A DNA stretch of 64,000 bases from Caulobacter sp. FWC26 (GTDB taxonomy: Bacteria; Pseudomonadota; Alphaproteobacteria; Caulobacterales; Caulobacteraceae): positions 2,210,001-2,274,000 of the forward strand of contig NZ_CP033875.1 of the NCBI RefSeq assembly GCF_002742645.2, written 5' to 3'. Shown piece after piece: positions 8,962 through 17,922 of this stretch; positions within the stretch are counted from its first letter, which is position 1, and every line of letters begins with the position of its first letter. The notes under the pieces are model-generated. The model was not told the origin of the DNA and made no database searches. It saw only the letters and a program-made list of their open reading frames with translations. The position numbers and the translations under genes are program-made.

Positions 8962-10308
8962 TTGTCCAAATCCAGTTCCAAGTCGATTGACCACGCCGCG
9001 CCGGTCCTGAAGGCGCTCGTGATCCATCCCGTGCGCCCTTTGCGCGGCCAGGCCGCCCTCGAAGCCCGGGATCCCAACGCCCGGCTCGAGGAGGCCGTGG
9101 GTCTCGCTGTAGCGCTCGACCTCGACGTCGTGGAGGCGCTGATTGCGCCTCTGCGCGTCGTCACGCCCGCCACCTTGTTCGGCAAGGGCAAGGTCGAGGA
9201 ATTCGCCGCGATCTGCGAGGTCGAGCACATCGACGTAGCGGTCTTCGACGACCAGCTCACCCCCATCCAGCAGCGCAATCTTGAGAAAGCGCTGGAGGTC
9301 AAGGTCGTCGACCGCACGGGCCTTATCCTCGAAATCTTCGCCCGCCGCGCCCGGACCCGCGAAGGTCGCCTGCAGGTCGAATTGGCCAGGCTTGAGTACG
9401 AGCGCTCCCGCCTCGTGCGGACCTGGACCCACCTGGAGCGCCAGCGTGGTGGCACCGGCTCGACCGGCGGCCCGGGCGAAACTCAGATCGAAATCGACCG
9501 CCGCCTGATCGCCGGCACGATCGTCAAGCTCAAGAAGGAGCTCGATGAGGTTCGTCGGACGCGCACGCTTCACCGCAGCGCCCGCAAGAAGGTTCCGTAC
9601 CCGACCGTCGCTCTGGTCGGCTACACGAACGCGGGCAAGTCCACGCTTTTCAATCGCCTCACCGAGGCCGAGGTTCTGGCCAAGGACATGCTGTTCGCCA
9701 CGCTGGATCCCACGCTTCGCACCGTGAAGCTGCCGGACGGTCGCCCGGCGATCATGTCCGACACGGTGGGCTTTATCTCCGACCTGCCGCACGAGCTGGT
9801 CGAGGCCTTCCGCGCCACCCTCGAGGAGGTGCAGGAGGCCGACGTCGTGCTGCACGTCCGCGACGTCGCCAATCCCGATAGCGAGGCCCAGGCTCGCGAT
9901 GTCGAGACGGTGTTATCCGAACTGGGCGTCACGCTCGACGAGGGCAAGACCGTCGTCGAGGTCTGGAACAAGGTCGATCTGCTCTCGGAGGACGATCGCG
10001 ACATCGTCGAGGGGCAGGCGCGACGCAACGACGCCTCGGCGGTTTCGGCGGTCACGGGCGAGGGCTGCGAAGCCTTGCTGCGCCGCATCGCCGGCCTCAT
10101 CGATGACTCGCCGCCGGTGGAGGTGAGTCTGGCCGCGCAGGACGGCCAGGCCCTGGCCTGGATCTATCGTAACGGCCGCGTGCTGAGCCGCTATGACGGC
10201 CCGGGCGGGGAGGTGACCTTGGTCGCCCGCCTCGACGCCCAAGCCCTGGGACGGTTCGAGCGCCAGTTTCCAGGCGCGCAGGTCAGCGCTGCTGTTCAGT
10301 CGTTGTAG
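8962..10308 (+). CDS. hflX: ribosome-associated GTPase HflX
   Basis: 448-residue GTPase that binds the 50S subunit and splits stalled ribosomes in characterised relatives. The N-terminal glycine-rich region (TLFGKGKVEE near 75) and the coiled segment ending in the GGTGSTGGPGETQ signature are followed by the G domain: G1 GYTNAGKST (about 220), G3 DTVGF and G4 NKVD. The start is a TTG 12 bases after the hfq stop, which is the first candidate in frame and gives a family-like N-terminus after a short Ser/Lys leader. The last 26 bases overlap the convergent rpiB gene. Confidence 0.93.
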   Translation: MSKSSSKSIDHAAPVLKALVIHPVRPLRGQAALEARDPNARLEEAVGLAVALDLDVVEALIAPLRVVTPATLFGKGKVEEFAAICEVEHIDVAVFDDQLTPIQQRNLEKALEVKVVDRTGLILEIFARRARTREGRLQVELARLEYERSRLVRTWTHLERQRGGTGSTGGPGETQIEIDRRLIAGTIVKLKKELDEVRRTRTLHRSARKKVPYPTVALVGYTNAGKSTLFNRLTEAEVLAKDMLFATLDPTLRTVKLPDGRPAIMSDTVGFISDLPHELVEAFRATLEEVQEADVVLHVRDVANPDSEAQARDVETVLSELGVTLDEGKTVVEVWNKVDLLSEDDRDIVEGQARRNDASAVSAVTGEGCEALLRRIAGLIDDSPPVEVSLAAQDGQALAWIYRNGRVLSRYDGPGGEVTLVARLDAQALGRFERQFPGAQVSAAVQSL

Positions 10309-10747
10309 CGGCAGGCGGGACTCCGAGTTTCTCGACCCTCGGGGCGTGACGACCACGCGCGAAATCGGTCGCTAGAAACGCTTCTAGGCAAGCCTTGGCC
10401 ATGTCGATTTCGACAAGGCGCGCCCCCATAGCGATGACGTTGGCGTCGTTGTGCTCGCGACTCAGGCGCGCGGCGGCTGGGTCGCTGACCAAGGCGCATC
10501 GGCATCCGGGATGCCGGTTGACGGCGATCGAGATGCCGATGCCCGAACCGCAAAGCGCGACGCCATATTCTGATCGTCCGCCGGCGATGTGCTCGGCCAG
10601 ACCATAGCCGTAGTCTGGATAGTCGCCTTGCTCGCCCTCGCGCCCCCCGAGGTCGGTCACCTCATGGCCACCGGCCTCAAGCCACGTCGCCAGCCTCGCC
10701 TTTAGCTCAAGGCCGGCGTGGTCCGAACTGATGGCGATCCGCGCCAT
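10283..10747 (-). CDS. rpiB: ribose-5-phosphate isomerase B
   Basis: 154-residue RpiB/LacAB-family isomerase interconverting ribose 5-phosphate and ribulose 5-phosphate. The start MARIAISSDHAG contains the conserved DHAG motif, and Cys66 in GVALCGSGIGISIA is the usual catalytic base. The NRHPGCRCALV and HNDANVIAMGAR motifs are also typical. I chose the ATG at 10747, which overlaps the mazG stop in a TGATG arrangement, so the two are likely translated from one message. The 3' end overlaps hflX by 26 bases on the opposite strand. A small sugar-phosphate role fits; some family members use other sugar phosphates such as allose 6-phosphate. Confidence 0.9.
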   Translation of the reverse strand: MARIAISSDHAGLELKARLATWLEAGGHEVTDLGGREGEQGDYPDYGYGLAEHIAGGRSEYGVALCGSGIGISIAVNRHPGCRCALVSDPAAARLSREHNDANVIAMGARLVEIDMAKACLEAFLATDFARGRHAPRVEKLGVPPAATTTEQQR

Positions 10748-11574
10748 CAGCGCTCTTTCTCCGCCGCTTTCGCGTCGTTCCAAAGCGCGTCCATCTCTGC
10801 GAGATCGGACTGGTCGGGCGTCTTGCCGCGCTTGGCCAGTTCAGTCTCGACGAAGCCGAAGCGGCGCGTGAACTTGGCGTTGGTGGCCCGCAGGGCGTCT
10901 TCAGGGTCAACATCCAGTTTACGGGCCAGGTTGGCGCAGACGAACAGGATGTCGCCCAGTTCCTCGCGCGCCTTGGCCAGGTCGCCGGCTTCGATCTCGA
11001 CCGCGATCTCGTCGGTCTCCTCCCGCAGCTTGTCGAGCACCTCGTTGGCGGTCGGCCAGTCAAAGCCGACGCGGGCGGCGCGCTTGGTCAGTTTCACCGC
11101 GCGGGTGAGGGCGGGCAGGCCGGTCGGCACGTCATCAAGCACGCCCGTCTTGGCCTTCGCCTGGCGCTCCTGCGCCTTCAGCTGTTCCCAGCCCGCGACC
11201 TGCGCGGAGAGGTCTTCGTAGGCGTGGTCGCCGAAGACATGCGGGTGGCGGCGGATCATCTTGTCAGAGATGGCGCGCGCCACGTCCGTGATGTCGAACG
11301 CCCCTTGCTCCTGCGCCATGCGGGAGTGGAAAACGACCTGCAACAGAAGGTCGCCCAGCTCTTCCTTCAGGTCCGACAGGTCGCCGCGTTCGATGGCGTC
11401 GGCGACCTCATAGGCTTCCTCGACCGTATAGGGCGCAATCGTCGCGAAGGTCTGCTCCAGGTCCCAGGGGCAGCCGCCATTCGGATCGCGCAGCTTCGCC
11501 ATGATTTCGATCAGGGCGAACAGCGGGTGCTGGTCGTCACTCGGCGGGGCCAAGGGCGGCGTTTGAGGGGACAT
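10747..11574 (-). CDS. mazG: nucleoside triphosphate pyrophosphohydrolase MazG
   Basis: 275-residue house-cleaning enzyme that hydrolyses NTPs to NMP and pyrophosphate. Two MazG repeats are visible: the first with CPWDLEQTF, EEAYEVADAIE and KEELGDLLLQVVFHS (about 28-95), the second with REETDEIAVEIE and REELGDILFVCANLAR (about 185-225). The EExxE and ExxD metal ligands are intact in both. The ATG at 11574 gives a short proline-rich leader before HPLFALIEIMAKLRDP. The first 38 bases overlap the 3' end of the permease gene upstream on the same strand. rpiB follows with a one-base overlap. Confidence 0.92.
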   Translation of the reverse strand: MSPQTPPLAPPSDDQHPLFALIEIMAKLRDPNGGCPWDLEQTFATIAPYTVEEAYEVADAIERGDLSDLKEELGDLLLQVVFHSRMAQEQGAFDITDVARAISDKMIRRHPHVFGDHAYEDLSAQVAGWEQLKAQERQAKAKTGVLDDVPTGLPALTRAVKLTKRAARVGFDWPTANEVLDKLREETDEIAVEIEAGDLAKAREELGDILFVCANLARKLDVDPEDALRATNAKFTRRFGFVETELAKRGKTPDQSDLAEMDALWNDAKAAEKER

Positions 11575-12949
11575 GCGGATCCGAGGGGGCTGGGGACTTG
11601 GAAGCGTCCGCCGCCGCCGCGTCCCGCGCCGCAAGCTGGCGCTGGATCTCGGCGAGGCGGGTCGCATCCAGCGGATAGCGCATCATGATGGCGGCGACCA
11701 CCAGTCCCAGCACGGCCGGCGCGATCGCGTACATGCCGATCAAGGCCGCATCGCCTTCGGGCGTGGACACCTTGGGGTCAAAGCCCATCCAGCCCAGGGC
11801 GATGAACACCGCCACCGCCAGGGCGTAGCCCAGTTTCACCGTACCGGTGACGATGGCGTAGAGCAGGCCGGTCTTGTCGACGCCGCTCTCCAGGCGCTCC
11901 TCGTCGCCGATGTCGGCCATCATCGAGCGCACCAGCACCGGCGCCGCGGAATACGGCAGGCCGGCCAACACCAGCAGCAACATCCCCATCACGGAGCTTC
12001 CGGCGGGCATAAACACCGTGGCGACCTGGACGAAGGCGTAGACAACCGCTGCGACGACCAGCGCCTTGTGCTTGCCCAGCTTCTTGGCCAGAAACGGCCA
12101 AAGCGGCGCGCCGGCCAGGGCGGCCAGGAAATAGACCAGCAGCAGTACGCCGGCCTGGGTCTTGTCGAAGCCCTTGATCCGCTCGAAGAAGAACAGGAAC
12201 AGCGTGCCGGCGATGCCGGGGGCCAGCCCCATCAGCAGGTCGGCGAATAGCAGGCGCTGCACCGACGGGCGCATGAGCAGTCGCCAGTATTGCGCCAGGC
12301 CGGTCTTGCCGTGCTGGGGCGGGGCCTGCGGCTCTTTCACCGTGGCGACGGCCAGCAGCACCGTGATCGGCAACAGGATGACGATGAACCACCCCATGGC
12401 GCGGATGCTGTCGATGTGGTCGCCCTTGAGCACGCCGGTGATGAAGGGCGGCAGGCACAGCACCAGGATCATCCCGACGACATTGGCGCCCTGCCACCAG
12501 CCGTAGATGCGCGAGCGTTGCTGATAGTCGCTGGACAGCACCGCGCCCCAGGCCGTTTGGGACAGCACGACGATCGAGTAGCCGGCGTAAAGCACCGACA
12601 GCCAGAACCAGAGATAGAGCGAGCCGACGCCCGGTTCCGCCATGAAAAGCGCATAGCAGCCTGCGGTCAGAATCGGCGCGCCGATCAGCATCCACGGACG
12701 GAATCGGCCCATCCGCATGCGGGTCCGGTCCAGCAGCCCGCCGAATAGGGGGTCGAACAGGATGTCGATGAGCTTGACGATCAGGAACGCCGAACCCACG
12801 ACGGTCAGCGAAAGGCCCAGGGAGTTGATGTAGTACTCGGGCAGATAGACCACGAGCGGCAGGCCCATGGCCGCGACCGGAATGCAGGGCGCGGCGAACG
12901 CGGCCAGCGTCCAGGATGACGCCTTCTGAGGAGACTGGGCCTCGGACAT
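11537..12949 (-). CDS. MFS sugar permease of the GPH (glycoside-pentoside-hexuronide) type
   Basis: 470 residues with about twelve hydrophobic segments and a long cytoplasmic loop near the middle. The motif FDPLFGGLLDRTRMRMGRFR after the second segment is the GPH/MFS_2 signature (as in MelB and XynB-type sugar:cation symporters). QRSRIYGWWQGANVVG is also family-like. The ATG at 12949 starts MSEAQSPQK; an in-frame ATG at 13042 would add 31 residues without family character. It probably imports an oligosaccharide or glycoside released by the glycosidases at 24.9-30.8 kb, an inference strengthened by a LacI-type palindrome upstream (13009-13022). Substrate unknown. Confidence 0.85.
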   Translation of the reverse strand: MSEAQSPQKASSWTLAAFAAPCIPVAAMGLPLVVYLPEYYINSLGLSLTVVGSAFLIVKLIDILFDPLFGGLLDRTRMRMGRFRPWMLIGAPILTAGCYALFMAEPGVGSLYLWFWLSVLYAGYSIVVLSQTAWGAVLSSDYQQRSRIYGWWQGANVVGMILVLCLPPFITGVLKGDHIDSIRAMGWFIVILLPITVLLAVATVKEPQAPPQHGKTGLAQYWRLLMRPSVQRLLFADLLMGLAPGIAGTLFLFFFERIKGFDKTQAGVLLLVYFLAALAGAPLWPFLAKKLGKHKALVVAAVVYAFVQVATVFMPAGSSVMGMLLLVLAGLPYSAAPVLVRSMMADIGDEERLESGVDKTGLLYAIVTGTVKLGYALAVAVFIALGWMGFDPKVSTPEGDAALIGMYAIAPAVLGLVVAAIMMRYPLDATRLAEIQRQLAARDAAAADASKSPAPSDPHVPSNAALGPAE

Positions 12950-13008
12950 ACTCTTGCTTCTCCCCGCGCCGTTGATCGCGCTTTCAAACGAGTGTGCGAG
13001 GAATATCC

Positions 13009-13022
13009 GGCAAGCGCTAGCC
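13009..13022. promoter_or_regulatory. candidate LacI-type operator upstream of the sugar permease
   Basis: GGCAAGCGCTAGCC, a 14-base palindrome with one mismatched pair, 60 bases upstream of the permease start. The AAGCGCT core is shared with the perfect palindrome at 20279-20292 in front of the TonB receptor. LacI-family operators commonly centre on a CG step like this. No experimental support is available. Confidence 0.4.
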
Positions 13023-13516
13023 TGTTCCTCGATATGGAGCACGGCGCCGCCGCTTCACGCGGCGCGCCGCTGAAGGTCTGGAAAGGGCTGCGGAGCGCCG
13101 GACATCCGTCCGGAGAAGTTTGTGTTTTTACCGTTTCGACGCAGCCGCAACGCTCCGCGCAGCCGTTATCCGCCAGCGTCCCGGCAGGCGGCTCTGTTGA
13201 GGCCTTACCGGGACCCAGGCGCTCCCGTTTCCGAGAGCCCCAGCGGTCGGAGAGGACGGGAAATCGGACAGACCGCAGGCCCCCAACCTGACCGCTTCGC
13301 GGTCGTCCGCCCCCACAGGGGGCGAGAGGTTTGCGCCCCTTCTTCCCCCTCTGGGGCAGGAGCGCCGAAGGCGCGGAGGGGGCAAGTATGGGGCGCAGAA
13401 GCCCCGAACCCGGCCTTCAGCCCTACGCCGAACGGGGTTCCCTCCAACCCGCACGGAGGGTCACCCAAGCTCCACATTGACCGTGTGCGGTGCAGCATGT
13501 AGCTCTGGCGACGCGT
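13023..13516. repeat. non-coding stretch with a cluster of palindromic elements
   Basis: About 490 bases with no convincing gene: short open frames here are Arg/Gly/Pro-rich and overlap in several frames. Visible structures are GACCGC-TTC-GCGGTC (13290-13304), CGCCCCC-ACA-GGGGGCG (13308-13324), and a long interrupted hairpin at 13332-13397. That hairpin has outer arms TGCGCCCC/GGGGCGCA, middle arms CCCCCTC/GAGGGGG and inner arms GCGCC/GGCGC. A weaker stem CCCTCC/GGAGGG lies at 13440-13460. The composition resembles the intergenic palindromic repeats found scattered in Caulobacter genomes. Dispersion cannot be shown from one copy. Confidence 0.55.
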
Positions 13517-13672
13517 CAGGTTCCTCGCGAGAGGATGAATAGGGAACGAGGTTCAAGACCTCGGCTGCCCCCGCAACTGTAAGCGGCGAGCTTCGCGTCA
13601 CATGCCACTGGGCCCCCAAGGCCTGGGAAGGCGACGCCCAGAAGCATTGACCCGTGAGCCAGGAGACCTGCC
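13517..13672 (+). promoter_or_regulatory. cobalamin (adenosylcobalamin) riboswitch
   Basis: Nearly every conserved block of the cobalamin aptamer is present in order. They are GAATAGGGAA near 13537, GGCTGCCCCCGCAACTGTAAG near 13562, the CCACTGG segment near 13605, GGGAAGGCG near 13625, and GACCCGTGAGCCAGGAGACCTGCC at the 3' end. The closing P1 stem pairs CAGGT (13517-13521) with ACCTG (13666-13670). It lies about 150 bases before the BtuB-like receptor, which it should repress when cobalamin is plentiful. Downstream, the GGCGCA/TGCGCC and TCGTTC/GAACGA pairs interleave and an 8-bp stem sits at 13742-13760. These are candidates for the expression platform. Confidence 0.95.
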
Positions 13673-13824
13673 CGGCGCAGTCGTTCATCGCTCGGCCGGG
13701 GTGCGCCGAACGAACGGGATCTCCCGAGAAACGACAGTCAACAGGCCGCGCGGCGGCCTGAGCGTCCGCGTCTTCGCGAGCGTTCGGGATGTCGCGTGGG
13801 TCGTTCATAACGGGAAGACTGAAC

Positions 13825-15777
13825 ATGATCCGAGCCCTTTTGAGCTCCACCGCCCTGGCCACCGCGCTGCTCGCCGCGCCCGCCTTCGCCGACGACCAGA
13901 AAGCCCCTGAGGCCGATGTCGCTGGCGCGACCGGCGCCAACGGCGTCGCCGAGCTGGTGGTCACCGCCACCCGCACCGCCCAACCGATCGAGAAAGTCGG
14001 AGCCTCGGTGACGGTCCTGACCCAGCCGGTGATCCAGGCCAGTCAGGCGATCTCGGTCACCGAGTTGCTGGCCCAGACGCCCAGCGTGACCTTCGCGCGC
14101 AATGGTGGTGTCGGCAATGCGACCAGCCTCTATATTCGCGGTGCCGAGAGCCATCACACGGTCGTGCTGATCGACGGCGTCAAGCTCAATGACCCCTCGT
14201 CCACGCAAGGCGGCTTCAACAGCGGCAACCTGCTGGTCGGCGACATCTCGCGCATCGAAGTGCTGCGCGGCGCTCAATCGACCCTGTGGGGCAGCCAGGC
14301 GATCGGCGGCGTCGTCAACATTGTCACCGCCGAGCCGACCACGCCGTTCACGAGCTCGCTGTCGGCCGAGGCCGGCGCGCGCAAGACCGGCTACCTGCGC
14401 GGCGCCGTCGGCGGCGCGTCTGACAAGGTCACCTGGCGTGTCGCGGGCGGCTACTACACGACCGACGGCTTCTCCTCGTACAAGCTGGGCCAGGAGAAGG
14501 ATGGCTATCAGAACGCCGGCGCCTCGGGCCGCCTGCGGGTGAAACTGAGCGACGCGGTCTCGGTCGAGACCCGCGCGGTCTATTCACGCGGCAAGAACGA
14601 CTTCGACGGCTTTAACACCGACAGCCCCGAGTTCGGCCGCACCAAGGAGCTGGTGGTCTATCAGGGCCTGAACGCCGCCCTGCTGGACGGGCGCTGGAAC
14701 AATCGCTTCGGCTTCGCCTACACCGACACCGACCGCCAGAACTACAACCCCGCCCGCGCCGTCGTGCCGATGACTTTCGACGCCGCCGGCAAGAACAAGC
14801 GCTGGGAGTATCAGGGCGTCTTCGCGATCACCGAGACCTGGACCGCCACCTTCGGCGCCGAGAGCGAGCGCTCGCGCATGCGCACCCGCTCGCCGTCGGT
14901 CGCCAATCCGAACGTGGCGTTCCGCAGCGGCAAGATCAGCGCTGACAGCCTGTATGGCCAGCTGCAGGCCGAGATCGCGCCGGGCCTGACGTTGACCGGC
15001 GGTCTGCGCTACGAGGACCACGACGCCTACGGCGCCCACACGCTGGGCCAGGTCGGCGCGGCCTGGGCCCTGAATGACAACGCGACGGTGCTTCGCGCCG
15101 GCTACAGCCAAGGCTTCCGCGCGCCCGGCCTCTATGAGCTGTTCAGCGAGTACGGCAATGCCGCGCTCTCGCCCGAAGAGTTCGATAGCTGGGAAGCAGG
15201 GCTCGAGCAGCGCTTGTTCGAAGGCAAGGTCCGCGCCTCGGCGACGGTCTTCCACCGCGAAGCCGACAACGAGATCCGCTTCTTCTCGTGCTCGTTCGGC
15301 GCGACCGACACAATGTGCGCGCCGGGCGGCGTCTTCCGGTTCGGCTACTACCGCAATCTGCAGAAGACCAAGGCCCAAGGCCTGGAGCTGATCGCCGAAG
15401 CGCGGCCGCTCGCGGGCCTGACGATCACGGGCAACTACACCTACACCCAGGCCGAACTGGCGGCGGGGGCCAATGACGGTAAGCAGCTGTCGCGTCGTCC
15501 CAAGGACCTCGCCAACCTGTCGGCGACCTATCTCTGGCCCGTCGGCCTGTCGACGACGGTGGCGGTCCGCTATGTGGGCAAGACCTACAACAACGAGGCC
15601 AACACCGTTCCGGTCTCGGACTACGCGACCGTCGATCTGCGGGCGTCCTATCCGATCAACGAGACCTTCGAGGTCTATGGTCGGGTCGAGAACGCCTTGG
15701 ACAAGGACTATCAGACCATCCTGAATTACGGCACGCCGGGCCGTGGTGCGTTCCTGGGTCTGCGGGCGCGCTTCTAA
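13825..15777 (+). CDS. btuB: TonB-dependent receptor, BtuB-like (cobalamin uptake)
   Basis: 650-residue outer-membrane receptor. A signal peptide MIRALLSSTALATALLAAPAFA is followed by a TonB box (ELVVTATR), the plug domain (GGVGNATSLYIRGAESHHTVV, VLRGAQSTLWGSQAIGGVVN) and a beta-barrel ending in GRGAFLGLRARF with the terminal aromatic residue of barrel proteins. The IRGAESHHTVVLIDGV pattern is BtuB-like. The decisive evidence for substrate is the cobalamin riboswitch just upstream and cobQ just downstream. The ATG at 13825 is chosen because it begins the signal peptide; GGGAAG lies upstream. Confidence 0.9.
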   Translation: MIRALLSSTALATALLAAPAFADDQKAPEADVAGATGANGVAELVVTATRTAQPIEKVGASVTVLTQPVIQASQAISVTELLAQTPSVTFARNGGVGNATSLYIRGAESHHTVVLIDGVKLNDPSSTQGGFNSGNLLVGDISRIEVLRGAQSTLWGSQAIGGVVNIVTAEPTTPFTSSLSAEAGARKTGYLRGAVGGASDKVTWRVAGGYYTTDGFSSYKLGQEKDGYQNAGASGRLRVKLSDAVSVETRAVYSRGKNDFDGFNTDSPEFGRTKELVVYQGLNAALLDGRWNNRFGFAYTDTDRQNYNPARAVVPMTFDAAGKNKRWEYQGVFAITETWTATFGAESERSRMRTRSPSVANPNVAFRSGKISADSLYGQLQAEIAPGLTLTGGLRYEDHDAYGAHTLGQVGAAWALNDNATVLRAGYSQGFRAPGLYELFSEYGNAALSPEEFDSWEAGLEQRLFEGKVRASATVFHREADNEIRFFSCSFGATDTMCAPGGVFRFGYYRNLQKTKAQGLELIAEARPLAGLTITGNYTYTQAELAAGANDGKQLSRRPKDLANLSATYLWPVGLSTTVAVRYVGKTYNNEANTVPVSDYATVDLRASYPINETFEVYGRVENALDKDYQTILNYGTPGRGAFLGLRARF

Positions 15778-15840
15778 ATAGGGGCAGGGGCGGGGGCTAT
15801 GTCCCTCGCCCTGGCCATCTTCGCTTGGGGAGAGCAGCGC

Positions 15841-17295
15841 ATGGCCGCTTTGATGATCCAGGGCTGCGGCTCGGATGTCGGAAAGTCGGTGCTGGTCGCC
15901 GGCTTGTGCCGGGTGTTCGCCAATCGTGGTCTCGCCGTGCGCCCCTTCAAGCCGCAAAACATGTCGAACAACGCCGCCGTCACCGCCGACGGCGGCGAGA
16001 TCGGCCGCGCTCAGGCCTTGCAGGCGATCGCCTGCCGAACGCCGCCGACGGTCGACATGAACCCCGTGCTGCTCAAGCCGCAGAGCGATGTCGGCGCGCA
16101 GGTGATCGTACGTGGGCGGATCGCCGGGGAATGGGCGGCGCGTGGCTATCAGGACCACAAGGCGAGCCTTTTACCCACTGTGCTGGAGAGCTTCCGCAGG
16201 CTGGAAAGCCAAAGCGACCTGGTCATCGTCGAGGGCGCCGGCAGTCCGGCCGAGATTAATCTGCGGGTCGGCGACATCGCCAACATGGGCTTCGCCCGCC
16301 CCGCCGACGTGCCCGTCGTCCTCGTCGGTGACATCGACCGGGGCCACGTCATCGCCGCCCTGGTCGGGGCGCACGCGGTGCTCGATCCTGAGGATCGAGC
16401 GATGGTGCGAGGCTTTCTGATCAACAAGTTCCGCGGCGACCCAGCGCTGTTCGACGATGGTCGTCGGGCGATCGTGGAGCGGACCGGCTGGGCCGACCTT
16501 GGCATGGCTCCATGGTTGGCGGCGGCGCGACGGTTGCCGGCCGAGGATGCGATCGTGCTCGGCGAGGACGTGACGGAGCGGCGGGGGAAAATCCGTATCG
16601 TTGTCCCGATGCTCTCGAGGATCGCCAATTTCGATGAGTTTGACGCGCTGCGGCACGAGCCCTCGGTCGATTTCAGCTTCATACCGCCGGGCGCGGCTCT
16701 GCCGGGTGACGCGGATCTGGTGATCGTGCCAGGGACCAAGTCAACCCTGTCGGACATGGCGTTCCTGCGCGCCCAGGGTTGGGACATCGATCTTCGCGCC
16801 CATCTGCGTCGCGGCGGCCGGGTCCTTGGGGTCTGCGGCGGCTATCAGATGCTGGGCGCGCGGATCTCGGATCCCGACGGCGTCGAGGGCGTTCCGGGCG
16901 CCGCCGAGGGCCTTGGCCTCCTGGGCGTCGAGACGGTGATGACCGGGGACAAGACTCTCCGCCCGGTGACGGGGCGGCTGGCGGGCGGCGCGCGTTTCGC
17001 CGGCTATGAAATGCATGTCGGGCGCACAACGGTCTCGACGCGCCCTTTCCTGCGGTTCGACGACGGGACGTCCGACGGCGCCGTCTCGGCCGACGGCCGT
17101 GTCAGCGGCTGCTATGTGCATGGTCTATTCGATCAGGGCGAGGCGAGAGCCGCTCTGCTGGCAGAGTTGGGCGCGGCTTCAGACAGGCTGGACCAAGCCG
17201 TTCGCGTAGATCAGGCGCTCGACGAGATCGCCGGGGTCCTGGAAACCGCGTTCGATACCGCCGCCCTGGCCCGCATCGCCGGCCTGCGGGCTTAG
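15841..17295 (+). CDS. cobQ: cobyric acid synthase
   Basis: 484-residue glutamine amidotransferase that amidates four side chains of adenosylcobyrinic acid diamide. The N-terminal dethiobiotin-synthetase-like domain has the P-loop GCGSDVGKS (8-16) and [12 protein letters not shown]. The C-terminal class I-type amidotransferase domain has nucleophile Cys332 in [11 protein letters not shown] and His427 in YVHGLFDQ. The ATG at 15841 has GGGGAGAG just upstream and gives the canonical [12 protein letters not shown] start; an ATG at 15799 is in frame but weaker. It lies 63 bases after btuB, so it is probably under the same riboswitch. The 3' end overlaps the convergent DUF2939 gene by 4 bases. Confidence 0.93.
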   Translation: MAALMIQGCGSDVGKSVLVAGLCRVFANRGLAVRPFKPQNMSNNAAVTADGGEIGRAQALQAIACRTPPTVDMNPVLLKPQSDVGAQVIVRGRIAGEWAARGYQDHKASLLPTVLESFRRLESQSDLVIVEGAGSPAEINLRVGDIANMGFARPADVPVVLVGDIDRGHVIAALVGAHAVLDPEDRAMVRGFLINKFRGDPALFDDGRRAIVERTGWADLGMAPWLAAARRLPAEDAIVLGEDVTERRGKIRIVVPMLSRIANFDEFDALRHEPSVDFSFIPPGAALPGDADLVIVPGTKSTLSDMAFLRAQGWDIDLRAHLRRGGRVLGVCGGYQMLGARISDPDGVEGVPGAAEGLGLLGVETVMTGDKTLRPVTGRLAGGARFAGYEMHVGRTTVSTRPFLRFDDGTSDGAVSADGRVSGCYVHGLFDQGEARAALLAELGAASDRLDQAVRVDQALDEIAGVLETAFDTAALARIAGLRA

Positions 17296-17867
17296 GGCGC
17301 GGGCGCGATATCGATCTGGACCAGCTTCCAGCGGAACAGACCCTGACGGGCCAGGGTGAGGCCAAATCCGGGCTCGTTCGGCTTGGCCTTGTCGCGATAG
17401 GTCGCCCTGAAGCGATCCAGGTTCTGGTAGCTGTAATGGAGTTCGGTTTCCGACTTTGGTCTCGGCTTGGCGGTTTCGACCGGCGCGCTTGGCTGGGCAG
17501 GTGAAATCCGCGATGGAGCGCGGCGGGCCGCCACCATATGGGAGATGGCCTCCGGCGTGGCGTAGGCGTCGACGGCCTTGTCGATGACGCCGACCAGAAG
17601 GATCTGCCCGAACGTGGAGAAGGGATTGTCCCGAAGCTCGGGGTCTTCGGCGACGGACTGGGCCATTGCGTCCTTGAGTTGCGCCTTCAGGCTGTCGCGA
17701 ACCGCCGGAAAGTCGACCAGACGCTCCAGCCTGGCCCGGTCTCCCGCCTTCGCCGCCGCGTTCAGGCTGTTGAGGGCGAACAGCGGCGATGCCAGATAGG
17801 CCGCGACCAGGGCGGCGCCGGCGAGGCCGCCGGCCGTCCAGGTCAGGATACGCTTGGCACGAGTCAT
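17292..17867 (-). CDS. DUF2939 family protein
   Basis: 191 residues with one N-terminal membrane anchor (about 8-28, [20 protein letters not shown]) and the rest probably periplasmic. The pattern [38 protein letters not shown] is the DUF2939 signature (split: SPLFALNSL at 27-35, [14 protein letters not shown] at 51-64). The function of the family is unknown. It stands alone, convergent with cobQ and about 55 bases downstream of the alginate-lyase-like gene on the same strand. It may be read from that promoter. The start ATG has GGAGGACG upstream. Confidence 0.75.
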   Translation of the reverse strand: MTRAKRILTWTAGGLAGAALVAAYLASPLFALNSLNAAAKAGDRARLERLVDFPAVRDSLKAQLKDAMAQSVAEDPELRDNPFSTFGQILLVGVIDKAVDAYATPEAISHMVAARRAPSRISPAQPSAPVETAKPRPKSETELHYSYQNLDRFRATYRDKAKPNEPGFGLTLARQGLFRWKLVQIDIAPAP

Positions 17868-17922
17868 CACGTCCTCCGCACCCATAGGGCCAAACCCGAG
17901 GAAGGCGGTCAACCGACGGCGG

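Noticed and set aside
8635..9855. Minus-strand frame of 406 codons across hfq and hflX
   Set aside because: Shadow of hfq and hflX, both with unmistakable motifs.
12992..13502. Short overlapping open frames in the permease-riboswitch gap
   Set aside because: Arg/Gly/Pro-rich, several frames at once, no ribosome sites, and they overlie palindromes.
14584..16158. Minus-strand frame of 524 codons across btuB and cobQ
   Set aside because: Crosses two well-supported genes on the other strand and has no recognisable domain.
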